Source of the DNA: Luzula sylvatica
Lineage: Eukaryota; Streptophyta; Magnoliopsida; Poales; Juncaceae
DNA length: 64,000 nucleotides
Assembly: GCA_946800325.1 (NCBI GenBank)
Contig: OX326956.1
Coordinates: 74,597,087 to 74,661,086 of the forward strand
Reading direction: 5' to 3'
Shown here: positions 35,779 through 47,879 of the stretch, in pieces
How positions within the stretch are numbered: the first letter of the stretch is position 1
Layout of the letters: each line of letters opens with the position of its first letter
The notes under the pieces: generated by a model
What the model saw: the letters and a program-made list of their open reading frames with translations, nothing else
Database searches by the model: none
Told to the model about the DNA's origin: nothing
Program-made: the position numbers and the translations under genes

Positions 35779-37603
35779 GGTCATGTTTGATTGGAGGGAT
35801 TTTTACTATTTATGTATTTTGCTATCCGTGTATTTCACTATCATGTATTTCACAATCCATGTGTGTTGTTTGGTTTGTTGGATTCTAAAATTATGGATAC
35901 ACAATCCCTTGTTTGATTCTTGTGTTAAAAATACATGATTTTAATTTTTAATAAACATAAATATGATAACGCAAATACTTTTAATAACGCATAAATATGT
36001 TCTCACAATTTTAAACATACAAAATATGATCGATATACCATCTAATAATTTGAACATACACAAAATACAAAATATATTCAAATACAACCATAAACTATAC
36101 CATAATTGACATCGTTTAAAAAAAATGTATCACCTCCGACACCATCGGTACCATCCGTACCGTTTCCATTGCCCATATTACCCGTACCACTTCCACTGTC
36201 CATACTACTCATACCACCAATACCGCCGATACCGCCCCTACTATTTGCACTATAATTAAGCATAAACTCGGCCATCCATTTAATTTTTTCATTTGTACTA
36301 TATGAAATGAAACATGTCCCGTAAACTTCATTTTGTACCAAGTAACATTGAGCAAAGCGTAATGCCGAAGATGGATATTCTGCCGGTATTGTAGCAATTG
36401 CTGCTTTGATATCTTTTGCGAGAACAACGGTTCTATTTGTATTCAAATCTTGGAAAACTTGTTTCAATTCTGAGAAATATTGCCCAAATGATTCTTCCTC
36501 GTTGAATTTTCGTTTCTTTGACACCGCGTCACGCTGATTTGGTACCCTTTTAACTATGAACAATTACTTGCCTCATCTGGTACAAAAAACTATGAACAAT
36601 TACTTGCCTCAATCAAAATGGTACCCAAATTGGTTTCATTTTATCTTTTCTCACAACAATTACAGGTCTTAATCTACCATTTTTCTGAAATTATACAAGT
36701 AATGATTTATAGGGCAAGACCAGGTTTGCAATAAAGTCACAGCATAAAACTGGTACCCAAATAATTTTTTCAGAAAAGAGGTTAATGGAGCATGAAATTC
36801 ATAGAAAATCGAAGACACTTTCTTTATTGCTAGTACGGGGGACCGGGGGGTCCTGAAATTTCGATCAATTCGTTTTTGCTAATACTTGAGTATTACCAAA
36901 CAAAAATATGTATAATCAGGTCAATATATGAAATGAGAAGACAATGTTGTGCTTAAAAATCATATAATTCATTAAATATGGGGGAAAATAAAATATTTTT
37001 TTGAAGGAGGTGGCAAAGCCTTCATCTGATGTAATATTGAAAAATCATAAACATTTATTTAGAGTACAAAAATTTTGTATCTCCAGAATTTTCTGGTCTC
37101 GCGGAGGACTTCAAAAATGGAAGTAATTGTAATAGATCTTGGCAAAAGAAAAATTAGGCCGCAATTGGATTTAAGGAATATTAATTGTTATTTTCATTTA
37201 TTGAATTTTTTGTTGTTGTATTTATATTGTTAGAATGAGACTCTTAAGTAAGACATCTAATAATTATCTTTGTTAGTTTGTTCTATTCTGTATAATATTT
37301 GTTAAATTTATATTTGGTTATGCACTCTAATTAGTTGTCATGAAAGATTATGAATTTAATACACATACTATTTTATGTTAATGTTCTTATTATATGCATT
37401 TATGCTGGCATCAATTCAAACATGTAAAAAATAATTACAATAGTGTGAACATTTATCATCCAAACAATTGAAATAACAAAAACAGTTGTTTTAGATTCTT
37501 ACATCCAAACATGAGAATTGAAATACAAATGCAGAATTGTTAATCGCCGAAGTGTCAACTTCTTGTGTAGTCTCTAATGTAGCCATCCAAGCAGCCCCTA
37601 ACT
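35779..37603. mobile_element. Possible PIF/Harbinger element
   Basis: The right end reads, in reverse complement, 'ggggctgcttggatgg' and is followed by 'taa'. The left end 'ggtcatgtttgattgg' is preceded by 'taa'. A TAA duplication with GGG-CTGTTTGG-like ends fits PIF/Harbinger. The match between ends is loose, so the boundaries are tentative. It contains the open frame at 36078-36563. Confidence 0.4.
36078..36563 (-). CDS. 161-residue frame, possible Harbinger ORF1 (Myb/SANT-type) C-terminal remnant
   Basis: I do not firmly recognise this protein. Residues 1-20 are basic (KRVPNQRDAVSKKRKF). Residues 21-105 look like a folded region with 'KDIKAAIATIPAEYPSSALR' and 'YSTNEKIKWMAEFML'. Residues 108-145 are a Gly/Ser/Met/Asn-rich tail. 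Basic-then-helical segments followed by low-complexity tails occur in the Myb/SANT accessory proteins of PIF/Harbinger transposons and related host proteins. Its place inside a Harbinger-like element supports that, but only as inference. A 24-base phrase ('aactatgaacaattacttgc' and on) is duplicated just upstream (about 36551 and 36588), which suggests a decayed 5' part. Confidence 0.4.
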   Translation of the reverse strand: MFIVKRVPNQRDAVSKKRKFNEEESFGQYFSELKQVFQDLNTNRTVVLAKDIKAAIATIPAEYPSSALRFAQCYLVQNEVYGTCFISYSTNEKIKWMAEFMLNYSANSRGGIGGIGGMSSMDSGSGTGNMGNGNGTDGTDGVGGDTFFLNDVNYGIVYGCI

Positions 37604-38623
37604 CTAACACCTGGTTCACAGAATGTTATATTTATGTTATTTTTTATTCGTTTATTTTTTCATGAAAAGTAGTACTAAATAACAATAATAAAAAACTAAT
37701 GATTTTAAAGTGAGCTCCAATTTTAAACATGCCCTTAGTCATGATATCAGAAATGTTGCCTTTTATTGGGTTTACTTATATTTGTGATGTTGCCTTTTAT
37801 TGGGTTTACTTATATTTGTTGGACAGAAAAAAATCAAAAATGTAATAACAAGAAAAAAAAATTCATGTGGGTCCATGCAATCCAATTTTGACAATTAGCA
37901 TCATCTATCCATTTTTTTTTTCCTTTGTTCTTTTTTCAGTATTTTTTCAAATGACTATCAAATTTTTTTTATATTACATATATATGTGTGAGATAATTGT
38001 AAAAATAAAAGTCATGTGAATTATGCATCTCGATGTAAAAAATATACTGCATAGAAAAAAGAAAAAGAAAAAAGTGCAAATCAGTAGCAACGGTATAAGG
38101 TTAGGAAATCATACATATACTTCTTGTCTTTTGATAAATCCTATTGTTTTATCCTCCCACGAAAATTAAGAAAATGACTCCTGATCCAGCTAGGGTTTTT
38201 AGTGTCAGGGATATTGATTTTTTTTTATTGGTCTAATTTCAGGGAGCAATCTAATCATTCACTTATTTAACTTTAGAGTAATGGAAATTTCAAATTAACG
38301 TTTTTTACATGTTTTTTGACTGTTTAAAACTCTTTAGCCTTTTTTTCTCCAAAACACTACAGCCCAAGAGAGAAGCGGATAGAGGAAGAGGCTAATTATG
38401 TAATTACAACTAATTTCATGGGTGGTATTAGTAGGATTGGTTTGTAAAGCTGGACCTACCTACAAATAATTACTTAGGTAAAAACAGCTTTATATTTTAT
38501 TAATTTTCAGGTCTAAAAAAAGTATTGGTAATATCTCATGGAAAAGACGAAGTTTTAACAAAGAAAAACCTAATTGTCAATATGAAATTTTTTCTTTTTG
38601 GCTTAATTATATAGAGGTGTTTG

Positions 38624-39004
38624 GTTGGAGATTTAGATTTGGAATGTCTTGAAATATTTTCTTATGAATTTCATTCCCATATTTGGTTTAGATACACGGT
38701 AATAAAGTAATGGCATACTCCATTTCCTAAGAAATAATTGATGGGAATAAGATTACCATCAAAATTGGTGGTTTTTCTCCATTCCCATGCAGAGGAAATA
38801 TATATTTTATTTTAATTTCCAAAAATAAATATCTCAAAATTTCTATAAATTAACTCATTTTACATTTTAGAGTATGTCATGGAATAATAAGTGTATCAAC
38901 CAAAGAAGATACTGAAGTATGTCATGTAATGATATGTCCTGACATTAGATTTCTTGACATACTTCATGTCAAGACATTCTCCAAAACACAAACCATACGG
39001 CCCC
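38624..39004. mobile_element. Harbinger-type MITE absent from copy 1
   Basis: The left end 'gaggtgtttggttggag' and the right end (reverse complement 'ggggccgtatggttt') are loosely inverted, and the flanks are 'ta'. Copy 1 reads through the site near 18590-18602. An internal palindrome 'cttgacat...atgtcaag' lies near 38938-38975. About 381 bp, non-coding. Confidence 0.65.
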
Positions 39005-39165
39005 TAGATGTCTGTTTTTTCTTTTCTTTATGTCAAATTAGTTTAATTATTAACATTTAATACTTAGTTTAATTATTTGATAGGTGTGCATTACACGAAT
39101 ATATTGCAAATAAAATGAGCTACAAGGGTACTTTCCTTTTTACAACCATTTTTTTGAACAATTCA

Positions 39166-40250
39166 TTATCTTTATCTTCTATTTTCAATAATTCTGTAAT
39201 TCTCGGAGCTCGTTTGATTTTATTTATTTTGTGACCGAGGATGGTTGCAGAAGGAATTTACGAGGGATGATGGATGATCTATTGAAAAATTATCCATCTC
39301 GATAAATGTAGTAATTGCATAATTCATCTTAATCATGTTTTCATAATATATAAATTGGATTTGATTTACTAAAGTTCCAACATCTTTTATAAAGAGTCTA
39401 TATAATAGAAATATAATTGGATTTGAATTACAATTATATGTTTTCGTAGGAAATGCATTTATCTTTTTTATTTATTTCTTACGATGAATAAATCGGATTA
39501 TGCAGTTCCTAAGTTTGTGGTCAGGTTTCAGCTTCAAAAAAATGGTATTGGTACATATAAATTATTTTTGTCGTCATTGGGAATATTTCATTTTGTTTAA
39601 ATTTTTTTTGAATTATAAACCAGTATTGTACTTTAACATGACAATCATATCCAACATTTTTAGCTTAAATAACATGCTGATTTATGGGTAGCTTAACTTT
39701 TTTTTTTTTTTGTAATAATAAATTTCTTATTTTTGTGTTATTTCACAATATGGACATCTTTTAATCATGTCTCGTGAAATATTTGAAGATTTTTTTTTAG
39801 TATTGTCCAGTAAAAGTTAGTGTTGTTTACATTTATTTATGTATTTAACACATTATTTTTCATAGTTTAAAGTGGACAAATATATTTTTTTTAAATCACA
39901 ATTTTAGAAGTCATTTCTTAAACCCATTCTTCTTAGTTCTTAGTTCTTATACATGTTTCATTCAAAAGATAATTTTAAACTAGTTCTCATTTTTATATTG
40001 CTTTTAGGATTCATTTTTTATAGAATTGAAATTAAGAATTTGAATAGGTTTTATGTTTCCTTTTACCTCAATGCGTGTACTGACTGACTATGCTTTGAAA
40101 TGTTTGTTCAAAATATTAAAAAGAAAATCTGACTTGTTCTCTTTTCTATCACTTCCCTCATTTATTCATTTGTTTATTTTTTATTTTGAATTCAAATACT
40201 TTTTTATTTTTGTCACTTTGGTATGATTTTGCTGTATATATGAATCATGC
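39166..40250. other. About 1.09 kb present only in copy 2
   Basis: It lies between shared 'ttttgaacaattcatta' and shared 'gcgttttcccatcttt'. AT-rich, with a 63-codon frame at 39500-39691 that is not recognised. No terminal repeats were found, so either an insertion here or a deletion in copy 1 is possible. Confidence 0.5.
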
Positions 40251-40549
40251 GCGTTTTCCCATCTTTCAACACATATATAAATAAATAAATAGTGAATAAT
40301 TAGTCTGTATGGATGTTAATTACATATGACTGGCTAATTGATTATGTGACCATATTAAATACCAAGTTAGTTGGGTGAAATATGGGGTCAGGGTACACAC
40401 TACACATTCTTCAATTTAGGCAAAGAAGATTTATGATTTAGTACTGTGCTGATGTGAGCAAGGAAAGGGTATAGTACCATTTGTTTTTTTTGGGGTTGGG
40501 TGTTAATCCCAACTCCAATTTGCACCCCATTCTCTCTCCAAATTAATTA

Positions 40550-40642
40550 ATGCTTTGAATTAAAAGTTAATTGTGAGTAAATTAACATCTCATATTAGTA
40601 CCTAATAACTCATTAATTCAATTAACAGTTAATTCAAAGCAT
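40550..40642. repeat. Long-stem hairpin, 22 of 24 bp paired
   Basis: 40550-40573 (starting 'atgctttgaattaa') pairs with 40619-40642 (ending 'ttaattcaaagcat') apart from two mismatches, with a 45-base loop. It may be the core of a small MITE. Confidence 0.75.
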
Positions 40643-41197
40643 TGTTAATCGAGTGGGTATTTTTTGGGAGATAGATAGGATATCAAGGATGTGGTGATGG
40701 ATATGGTAATTTTTGGGAGATGAATCAGGGTTTAAGATGACCAATAATAATAACTGAAATTATGGCTATATGAGCATCAGGATTAAGTTTAATTGAGCAA
40801 TAAAACTAAAATTAATATTAATACTGTTACAACTGGTCTTTTATAGATACATGGACAGCTAAAACTAAAATTGAGCTCGATTTACCTCAATTTTAGAAGA
40901 AGTAAAGGGTGATTCCTATATAGCTGATCAATTAGGGTTTTCTAGCGAAATTGAGCAAAGATTTCTTAGAGACCGACATATCAATTTAAGTTTCTCGCCT
41001 AAAAGGTTGCTTCGCCTCTCTCACAGATCAATTTGTGTTTCACGCCTCTCACAAATCCATTTATGCCATCCGTGAAGATAAGAAGGGTTTCTCGCCTCCC
41101 TCACAGATCCATTTATGTGCCATCGTTATCGCCATCATCGAGAATTTTCTTCTAGTATTGCTTCGCCATTGCTAGGAGATCTGACGGTTGATATATC
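40643..41197. other. Intergenic DNA left of the solo LTR
   Basis: A phrase related to 'cctctctcacagatcaattt' is repeated near 41016, 41049 and 41096. No gene was recognised. Confidence 0.4.
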
Positions 41198-42196
41198 TGA
41201 AGGAAATACAGTTTCAGGATCAACCGTAAAAGTGTACACAAGGATAAACGAATGTAGTCGTACATTCGTAGCCATATCTTTCAGTAGGAAAATCCGATTT
41301 GAATGGTTCAAATTGGGTAAGATAGATAATTAGATTATCTATAACCTTCATGTAGAAATATATTTCATATGAACGAAGTATAAGTGTCGTTTCTGTGAAA
41401 TACCGAAAGGGTGCAACAGTATGACATACAGTTAGTAAAACAGTCATAACTTTTGCATACGAACTCCAATTGGGCTGGGCCAAATTGGGTCGTGTAGATA
41501 ATAAGATTATCTACAACTTTCGTGTTGGTTGATTTTCTGTCAGAGAAATTTATCAATTTCGTCTGGACAGAATACTGACCAGGTTCATGCAGTTTTCTGT
41601 GTGAGATGGTGTATATTGGATATACATGCCTTTTGGCTAATCCTGATCCTATTATATATAAATAGGATTTTCTGTCTCATCTTAACTAAGCAATTCATTC
41701 AGAATTATCCAGAAAATTGTGAGACAAATTTCTAGAGAGTGAAAAGGTGTAAAAGAGAGAAACCGTGAAAAGGTGTTTTACGGTTTAGAGAATCAATTCG
41801 ATTAAGCAAGTTCACCGGTGCATCGTCTAGGCAGGTGCATCCGTGACCGACGTCTTGCGATTCAAGGTGGATACACGTAGAGGAGCAACAACTGAGGCTC
41901 TCACGATTGTGATCGATTCGGACGAGTAGATTGAGTCGGAGACGAAATCAAACGAATCGGCGAAGTCAACGAGCGGTGAAAGACGTGTGGTGTGGGACGC
42001 GCGTATTGTCACCAACGTGGCAGGAGAAAGAAGGTAGCGATCAACCCTTCGTGTGCAATCAATTTTGCACCGGTAAAGATCTAACCTTCTATTTGCATCG
42101 TACCCTCGAAGTCGTGGCGTGATCTCGGGAATCGGGGAACCGGACCGGGCCTACATATCCGCTGCGCGGGCCCGGGGCCGGGGATATTCCCCAACA
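41198..42196 (+). mobile_element. Solo LTR, about 999 bp
   Basis: It starts TG and ends CA (ccccaaca) and is flanked by 'atatc' at 41193-41197 and 42197-42201, a 5 bp target duplication. A TATA box (tattatatataaatagg) near 41657-41673, a downstream leader and a GC-rich 3' end (42130-42190) fit U3-R-U5 organisation. Two related units of about 85 bases lie in U3 (near 41270 and 41449, sharing 'agattatctayaacyttcrt'). No primer-binding site or internal region follows, so the element is a solo LTR. The small open frames inside are incidental. Confidence 0.65.
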
Positions 42197-42238
42197 ATAT
42201 CATATATCCCAAGTACCCAAAAGCTAATACTTAAATAA

Positions 42239-42686
42239 GGGTGACGCTATTGCAAGAGCTAACATGGCTAAATTGAGAGCGATTTAAATTTTTTTAATTG
42301 AATGACTACTATATCCCTATTTATGGTGATTGATATTTATTATACTTATATACTATTATTTATATCTTTCCTGAATAATGCAAAAATATTTTTCCTAATA
42401 TTATGAAAAAACCAAATCTAACAAATATATTAATTTTCATACTTAAATATATATCACATGTTACAATTTAATTGTTTTTTTATGATGAAAAAAATTAAGA
42501 ATAAAAATATTTATTATATATGAAAGATTTTATTTGCATGATTTATGAAAAATGATAAACTAATAGATAAATGTAAGAAATATCAATCATCAATTCATCA
42601 TTAACAATGATATAACGGTCATTTGATAAAACAAAATTGAAATTGCTCTCGATTTAGCCATGTTGACTCTTGCAATAGCGTCACCC
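42239..42686. mobile_element. MITE with about 50 bp inverted repeats and 8 bp target duplication
   Basis: 'ttaaataa' flanks it exactly at 42231-42238 and 42687-42694. The ends 'gggtgacgctattgcaagag' are identical in inverted orientation, and homology continues through 'aacatggctaaat'. An 8 bp duplication suggests hAT or Mutator-type mobilisation. The 448 bp body is AT-rich and non-coding. Confidence 0.9.
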
Positions 42687-42694
42687 TTAAATAA

Positions 42695-44690
42695 TCACTC
42701 TGTAGCAGTTAATAAATTCTTTAATTGAACTGATTTGTATACCAAATGAAAATGAATATATGGTATGTAATTAATTCCGTTCAACGTATTGCTTTTATTA
42801 TTTATGCGTTATATTTGGTTTGTTGGAAAAAATAAATATGATTGCTATAATATTAACCATGTTTTCTCTACTCAAAAAAAAAATTAACCATGTTTTCATT
42901 TTTCTGTCAAGACTACATTTCTCATGATGGATGAGGCCACAACAGTTACTTTGATACACATTAATTTCCTAAGATACATATTAATTTTCTCTAAGATACA
43001 TATTAATTTTTGCAGCCTCCAAATGGTGGTTAGTTTGGTATATTTAATTTTGGAATGGAAATCAAGGAAGACCTTGCAAATCAAGAAAAATCAAATTCTC
43101 AGTATTAGTACGGTAAATTAATTACAATTTTTTTATAGTAATTATAATTATAAATTATAAATATATTTTAGTTTTCAAATACATATGTAGCAAAAGAAGG
43201 AATGACATTTATTCTCTGGTCCGGAACTACAAATTTCATTGAAGTCTTTGGGAATGGGCAACATAATGATAAGATAACTACTTTTTGATTGTAAGATTAA
43301 GTTGTGTTGGAAAGGTTATGCATGGAGATTTTTTTTTATTTTATAGCATGAAAAAAAGAAAAAAGATAAGTTTTATTTTGAAAATGAGGAATAAGTAGTT
43401 TTGAGCTATTTTTTTTTTTTTTTATCATTATTCCTTTTATGTAACTAATTTGTTGGAGTTATTTCATATATACGATCATTATTCCTTTTTTATCATTATT
43501 TTTTTTATGTAATAAATATTATGTTGTTGTACTTATTATTGTTCAAGAACAATGCACATTTGTAAAATGTCACGTGTTTATTGCTCAATATCTATATCAA
43601 CATTACAAATATTTTATCAACATCATTTCCCTTAGGAATAAGGTTAGGAATATGAATGTGCAATTTCGACAAAGAGTCCACTAGAACAAAGTCCACAATG
43701 ATGATTGTTATATATGGTTAAATTTATGTATGCGTAATTTTATTCTTTTCGGTTAATATGTATGGTTATATTTATGTACGTGTAATATTATTCTATTTGG
43801 TATGTATCAGTTAATTGAAATATTAAATTTAATATATTTTGTATAAAATAATAATTAATTCGTTATTATTTATCTTTGTGTTCTTTATCCATTAATGTTC
43901 TTTGATAAGTATGTATAATTCCCTAATTTTAATACCTTACTGAGTTTGTTTTGATGACAAATGTTTCCCACTTTTCCTAGACAAACAATTAATAATTTTC
44001 ATAGTTGTATTTTTTATAGTAAGCTTAACACTTACCAAGATCATGAGTTAATGAATATAATTTTGTTTTATGCAGCTTAATTTTAGATGGAAAGAAAACA
44101 TTTCAAGAATAAACAACCATTACTTTATTTTGCCTATTTAATTAAAAATTGCAATACCAGCAATGTTTGATATCAATGCCAAAAATATTTTTTGTTAATA
44201 ATAAAAAATAATCTTTTCATTGAATAGTTCAAGTTCAAATAAATTTTTGTAAATATTTTATTCAGTTTTTTAATGTGTAAAATATTACTCTTTTTGCTTA
44301 TTTGACTTTACCAACAAATTATTATGATCGAGTCGAATATTATTCTTTTGTTTAGTCCTAACATTATCGTTCTGTAATTTGGTATAATTGTTGTGGGAAA
44401 TGAGATGTATACATTTTTATAGTAATTAAAAATTAAATTGTATCAAATAATTATGATCGAGTTGAATTAAATTAGAATATAATTTGTTATTATGATTGTA
44501 TTTAAATGAAATTGAGTTGTGAATAACCCTTAAATTGTCACAATATTCTTGTGAATAATGTGTTGATTCTTGTGCGTGATAACTTGCTAATGTAGCCTTT
44601 TATTTGTGAGTTTAAGAAGTACAACGGTACAAGTCTAAACACTTCAATTCAAATTAATAACACAAACAACCATAAAATAAAATTCACACT
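42695..44690. other. AT-rich intergenic DNA, no gene
   Basis: A triple of 'aagatacatattaatttt'-like units lies at about 42950-43015. The weak frames on both strands near 42896-43121 overlap this repeat and are not supported. Confidence 0.5.
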
Positions 44691-44743
44691 ACCTCCTTTG
44701 TCCTTATATTCTCTGGCCGACTTCCATTCTCATTTCTTCTTGC

Positions 44744-44748
<5 letters not shown>

Positions 44749-44776
<28 letters not shown>
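44749..44776. repeat. (CT)n microsatellite
   Basis: A run of about fourteen CT units in a pyrimidine-rich leader-like stretch. Confidence 0.95.
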
Positions 44777-44777
<1 letters not shown>

Positions 44778-45840
44778 AAGACGAAATTCTTTCCGCGACT
44801 ATCTCAAGTGCATGAAGAGGTACCTCCGAGATCAGAAGAATGGGAGTTGTGAACATGGAAGTGAAACAGATCTGCGAGATACAAGGTTGAAAGAAGAAAA
44901 CACCATGGTGGCTTGTCGCCTTGCCGTTCAATCCCCGTTCTTGAGAGCTTTTCTCTTTTTCGTTCAATTTTACATTTAATGACGGATTTTTTGCTATTTC
45001 TCCTTGTATCCAATTAATTTCTGATTTTTTGAATGCTCGGTTTTATATAAGGTGAATACACGAAAGAAGAGTTGATTTTAAGCCTTGCAATTTCTCCATG
45101 TATTCAGAAGCTTGAAGAATCCTAAACTGGTTCGATCTTTGTTTTGTTATGGAGAAATTATTACAGAAAAAAAAGTAGTGATTCAAAAGCATAATCTCCA
45201 AACCTTGTAAGTTATTTTAATTACATTATAATCCTCCAATTTTCATTGATGATACTGATTCGATCTTTGGTCTCCAATTCATTTTTATTTCTGTCGTTCC
45301 ATACTCTTTGTAAAAAAATCCCCCTTCATTTTTCTGAAATTGCAAAAAGGTCCTGCAAAGGGACCCATTAGTGGTTTTTATCAATTATGAATAATCTTTT
45401 TGTGTTTAATTTTAGAAATTCTGGCCGCTGAATTTTTTTTCTGATGTTAGCTATTTAGAAGAGGGACTCGGGAAAATCGACTTAATTGGATAAACATGAG
45501 GTTCTTCAGTAAGTCTTTTATTATTTCCATGATTATAAATTAATTAAGTCTGTACAATGTTTTAAGTTTCTAACATAATTTCAAATTTAAAGTTGTAGTG
45601 TGAAGATCGATACAGAGCTTGATTGGATCAACTCAGCAATTACAACAACAGGTGTGTTTTCATCTCAGGATCCCCTGGTTAATGATTGGGTCAATTACAA
45701 AAATATATTAAAATTTAATTTGTTTGATATTTCGTTATATAGGAAGCCAGCCCTTGATTGCTCGAAGTTCTCGGCCATCAAAATGCATCTTGAGATCGAT
45801 ACAGCACCCAATAATTCTATTTAATTTTAATTTGTTGGTC
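44777..45840 (+). other. Possible decayed gene 5' region, exons uncertain
   Basis: After the CT run the sequence is less AT-rich (44780-44960) with an open frame including 'MKRYLRDQKNGSCEHGS'. Near 45512 ATGAGGTTCTTCA runs into a good donor GTAAGT. Near 45600-45650 and 45742-45824 lie exon-like segments ('KIDTELDWINSAITTTG', 'KPALDCSKFSAIKMHLEID') bordered by AG and GT. Joining them gives stops, and no family is recognised. Confidence 0.25.
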
Positions 45841-45866
45841 TATATGTAATGTGTGAAGTGTAATCT

Positions 45867-45868
<2 letters not shown>

Positions 45869-45908
<40 letters not shown>

Positions 45909-45948
45909 TTCGTATGATTGTGTGTGTGTGTGTGTTTTTTTTTTTTTT
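45869..45948. repeat. (TG)n microsatellites and T-run
   Basis: About eighteen TG units to 45904, a second shorter TG run near 45918-45936, then a T-run of about thirteen. Confidence 0.95.
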
Positions 45949-46023
45949 GCAGGTCTGCGCGAGGGAGAGGGGGGTTCGGGCCCACGCGGGGGGCCTAGGG
46001 GCTCGGTCCGGTGGAGGGGGCAA
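45949..46023. other. Short, extremely G-rich patch
   Basis: After a T-run and 'gcag', about 70 bases are dominated by G and C ('gagagggggg', 'cgcggggggcctagg'), unlike anything around them. The origin is unknown; a fragment of a GC-rich retroelement is possible. Confidence 0.4.
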
Positions 46024-46043
46024 ATTGTGTTTCATGTTTGTAT

Positions 46044-46225
46044 TTTCTATTTTGCACTTTTTAACGTGTATTCGCTTTTTTATTTGTGTTTGTATTTTGA
46101 CCGCATTCATTATACATATTTTCTATCTTGTTAATGTGTATTTTGCACTTTTTAATGTGTATTCGTTTTTTTATTTGTATTTGTATTTTGACCGCATTCA
46201 TTCATACATATTTTCTATCTTTTTA
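46044..46225. repeat. 91 bp tandem duplication
   Basis: 'ttttgcactttttaayg' and the following sequence through 'tattttgaccgcattcat' recur 91 bases later (markers at 46053 and 46144). Confidence 0.9.
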
Positions 46226-46614
46226 TTTCGAGAGCAAGTTGGGTATTTTTTATTTCATTAATAAGCAAGAATTATTTTCTTCCCGTTTCCAAATTCATAG
46301 TCCTAGCCTAGGTGGTATTTATATTTTGTATACTTTTTATCCGTCTTCCCATATTTGAGACTGTTATCGTATTTGCAATTATTTTTTTATTTTGTATTTG
46401 TTTCATGTTTATATTGCAAAACAAATTCGAAATATTTTCTGGTTTTGCCGATATTTTCTTTTTTATGTTCCAATTAAGTGTAAGAATAGGTGCCTCATTG
46501 ATCTCGTAGTTCCTAGACCATAAACCATAAACCATGAACCCTAAATACATTATGCAACATGGCAAAAAAAATGTGCACTCGAATTTCACATTGAAATGTT
46601 TTTTTATATAACGG

Positions 46615-46790
46615 CGTGTCAATCGAAATACCTCGACTCGACAGTGCATGCTCCGCCTCGCACCGCTATTGGTCCGCGCTTGGACTGCCTCGCGCGTGGA
46701 CCACCTTGTGCTGCCTCACGCCCGGACTACCTTGCGCCACCATCGACGACGTGTGCATCGAAGCACCTCGGTCGACCTGTTTCGTTGAAA
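46615..46790. other. GC-rich patch with short internal repeats
   Basis: Cytosine-rich words such as 'ggactgcctcgcgc', 'ggaccaccttgtgc' and 'ggactaccttgcgcc' repeat imperfectly every 17-35 bases. Overlapping frames of about 100 codons cross it. No family is recognised. A short 'aatca' run follows. Confidence 0.4.
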
Positions 46791-47879
46791 TCAAATCAAA
46801 TCAAATTTGTAAAGAAGAAGGAACTAACCGAAGTAGCGTTAACCTTGGAAGTATTAAGAGATTTTTCAAGGGTATACATGATATCAAGTGTTTTTTAATT
46901 ATAGAATTTTAAGGCTCATTTCATAATATGAGCATTTTAGGAGTGTCATTTTCAGTATTTTTTATATTTTTTTATGTTCTCTTTCAGATTTGTCATTTTG
47001 AGGGTATTTTTTGTTTTTTAACATTTATAACTGTTTTTTTTGGTAATTTGTAGTCTTTTTTGTCAGAAATTTAAAGCTTTTTCTTCCTAAAATGGATATT
47101 GCAAGTGTTTTTATTTTTATGCGTATTTGATATTTTCAGGTTTTATAATATCACATTCACGAATCCGTAAACCCTAAGCCCCTAATGAATCTTCAATTTG
47201 CATAATTAAGCTCGAAGAGTTGACAATTGGATCCCTGATTGATTCAATCCGTGCATTTAAGCATCTGGTCCGATTTAGGTCAAATGAATCATTTCAGATT
47301 TTGAAGCACAAAAGCGGTTAGAGACCTTATTATAGTCTCAACTCTCATTTACGTTCTTTGAGTTATCTCAAGCTTCTCGTTCTAGTGGCAGATACTGGCA
47401 AAATCAGCTGATTAAATTAACAAATTCAATTGGGCTAAAACTGGAAACCCAAAAAAATTGAAATAAAAAAAAAACTGAACATTCGAAGAAATACCTGTAC
47501 AGGAGATTGACTAACGACAGAAAACTGGCGTAATATTTGTTATTTACTTTCTTTGTTTGTTTCTATTTCATTTAGCTTTCGGTTTTTTTTGTAGAATTCC
47601 AAGTTATTTTCAATACGTAAAATTTATACACTTTATTTTAATTCCAAAAGCCCATGGGCCTATTTCACCACCAACAAAAAAAAAACATTATTTATGTATA
47701 CAAATATTCTAAGCACCAATAAGGAAATGAAATAAAAAAAGGCATTCGAGAAGACATTCTAAATGGACCTAATTGTAATACAACATTTTCAAGGGATGGA
47801 ACGCAATATGTACTAGTATAAAACAAAACAAATACAACAAGAAATAAACATCATGTTACTCAAAAGTTCCAGTCTCATC
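46791..47879. other. AT-rich intergenic DNA, no gene
   Basis: No feature could be supported. Confidence 0.5.

Larger units (their letters stand above)
32546..40474. repeat. Segmental duplication, copy 2
   Basis: Direct-orientation partner of 14530-19022. It is longer because it contains a hAT MITE (34034-34541), about 2.85 kb of non-matching DNA (34752-37600), a Harbinger-type MITE (38624-39004) and about 1.09 kb (39166-40250), all absent from copy 1. Confidence 0.9.

Noticed and set aside
41827..42122. Open frames inside the solo LTR
   Set aside because: They lie in R-U5-like LTR sequence and do not match retroelement proteins.
45817..46261. Frames through the TG microsatellite and G-rich patch
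   Set aside because: Cys/Val and His/Thr runs come from the TG repeat. No independent domain.
46510..46550. Telomere-like 'aaccctaaa' phrase
   Set aside because: Only one true unit, amid 'aaaccataaaccat' variants. Not an interstitial telomere array.
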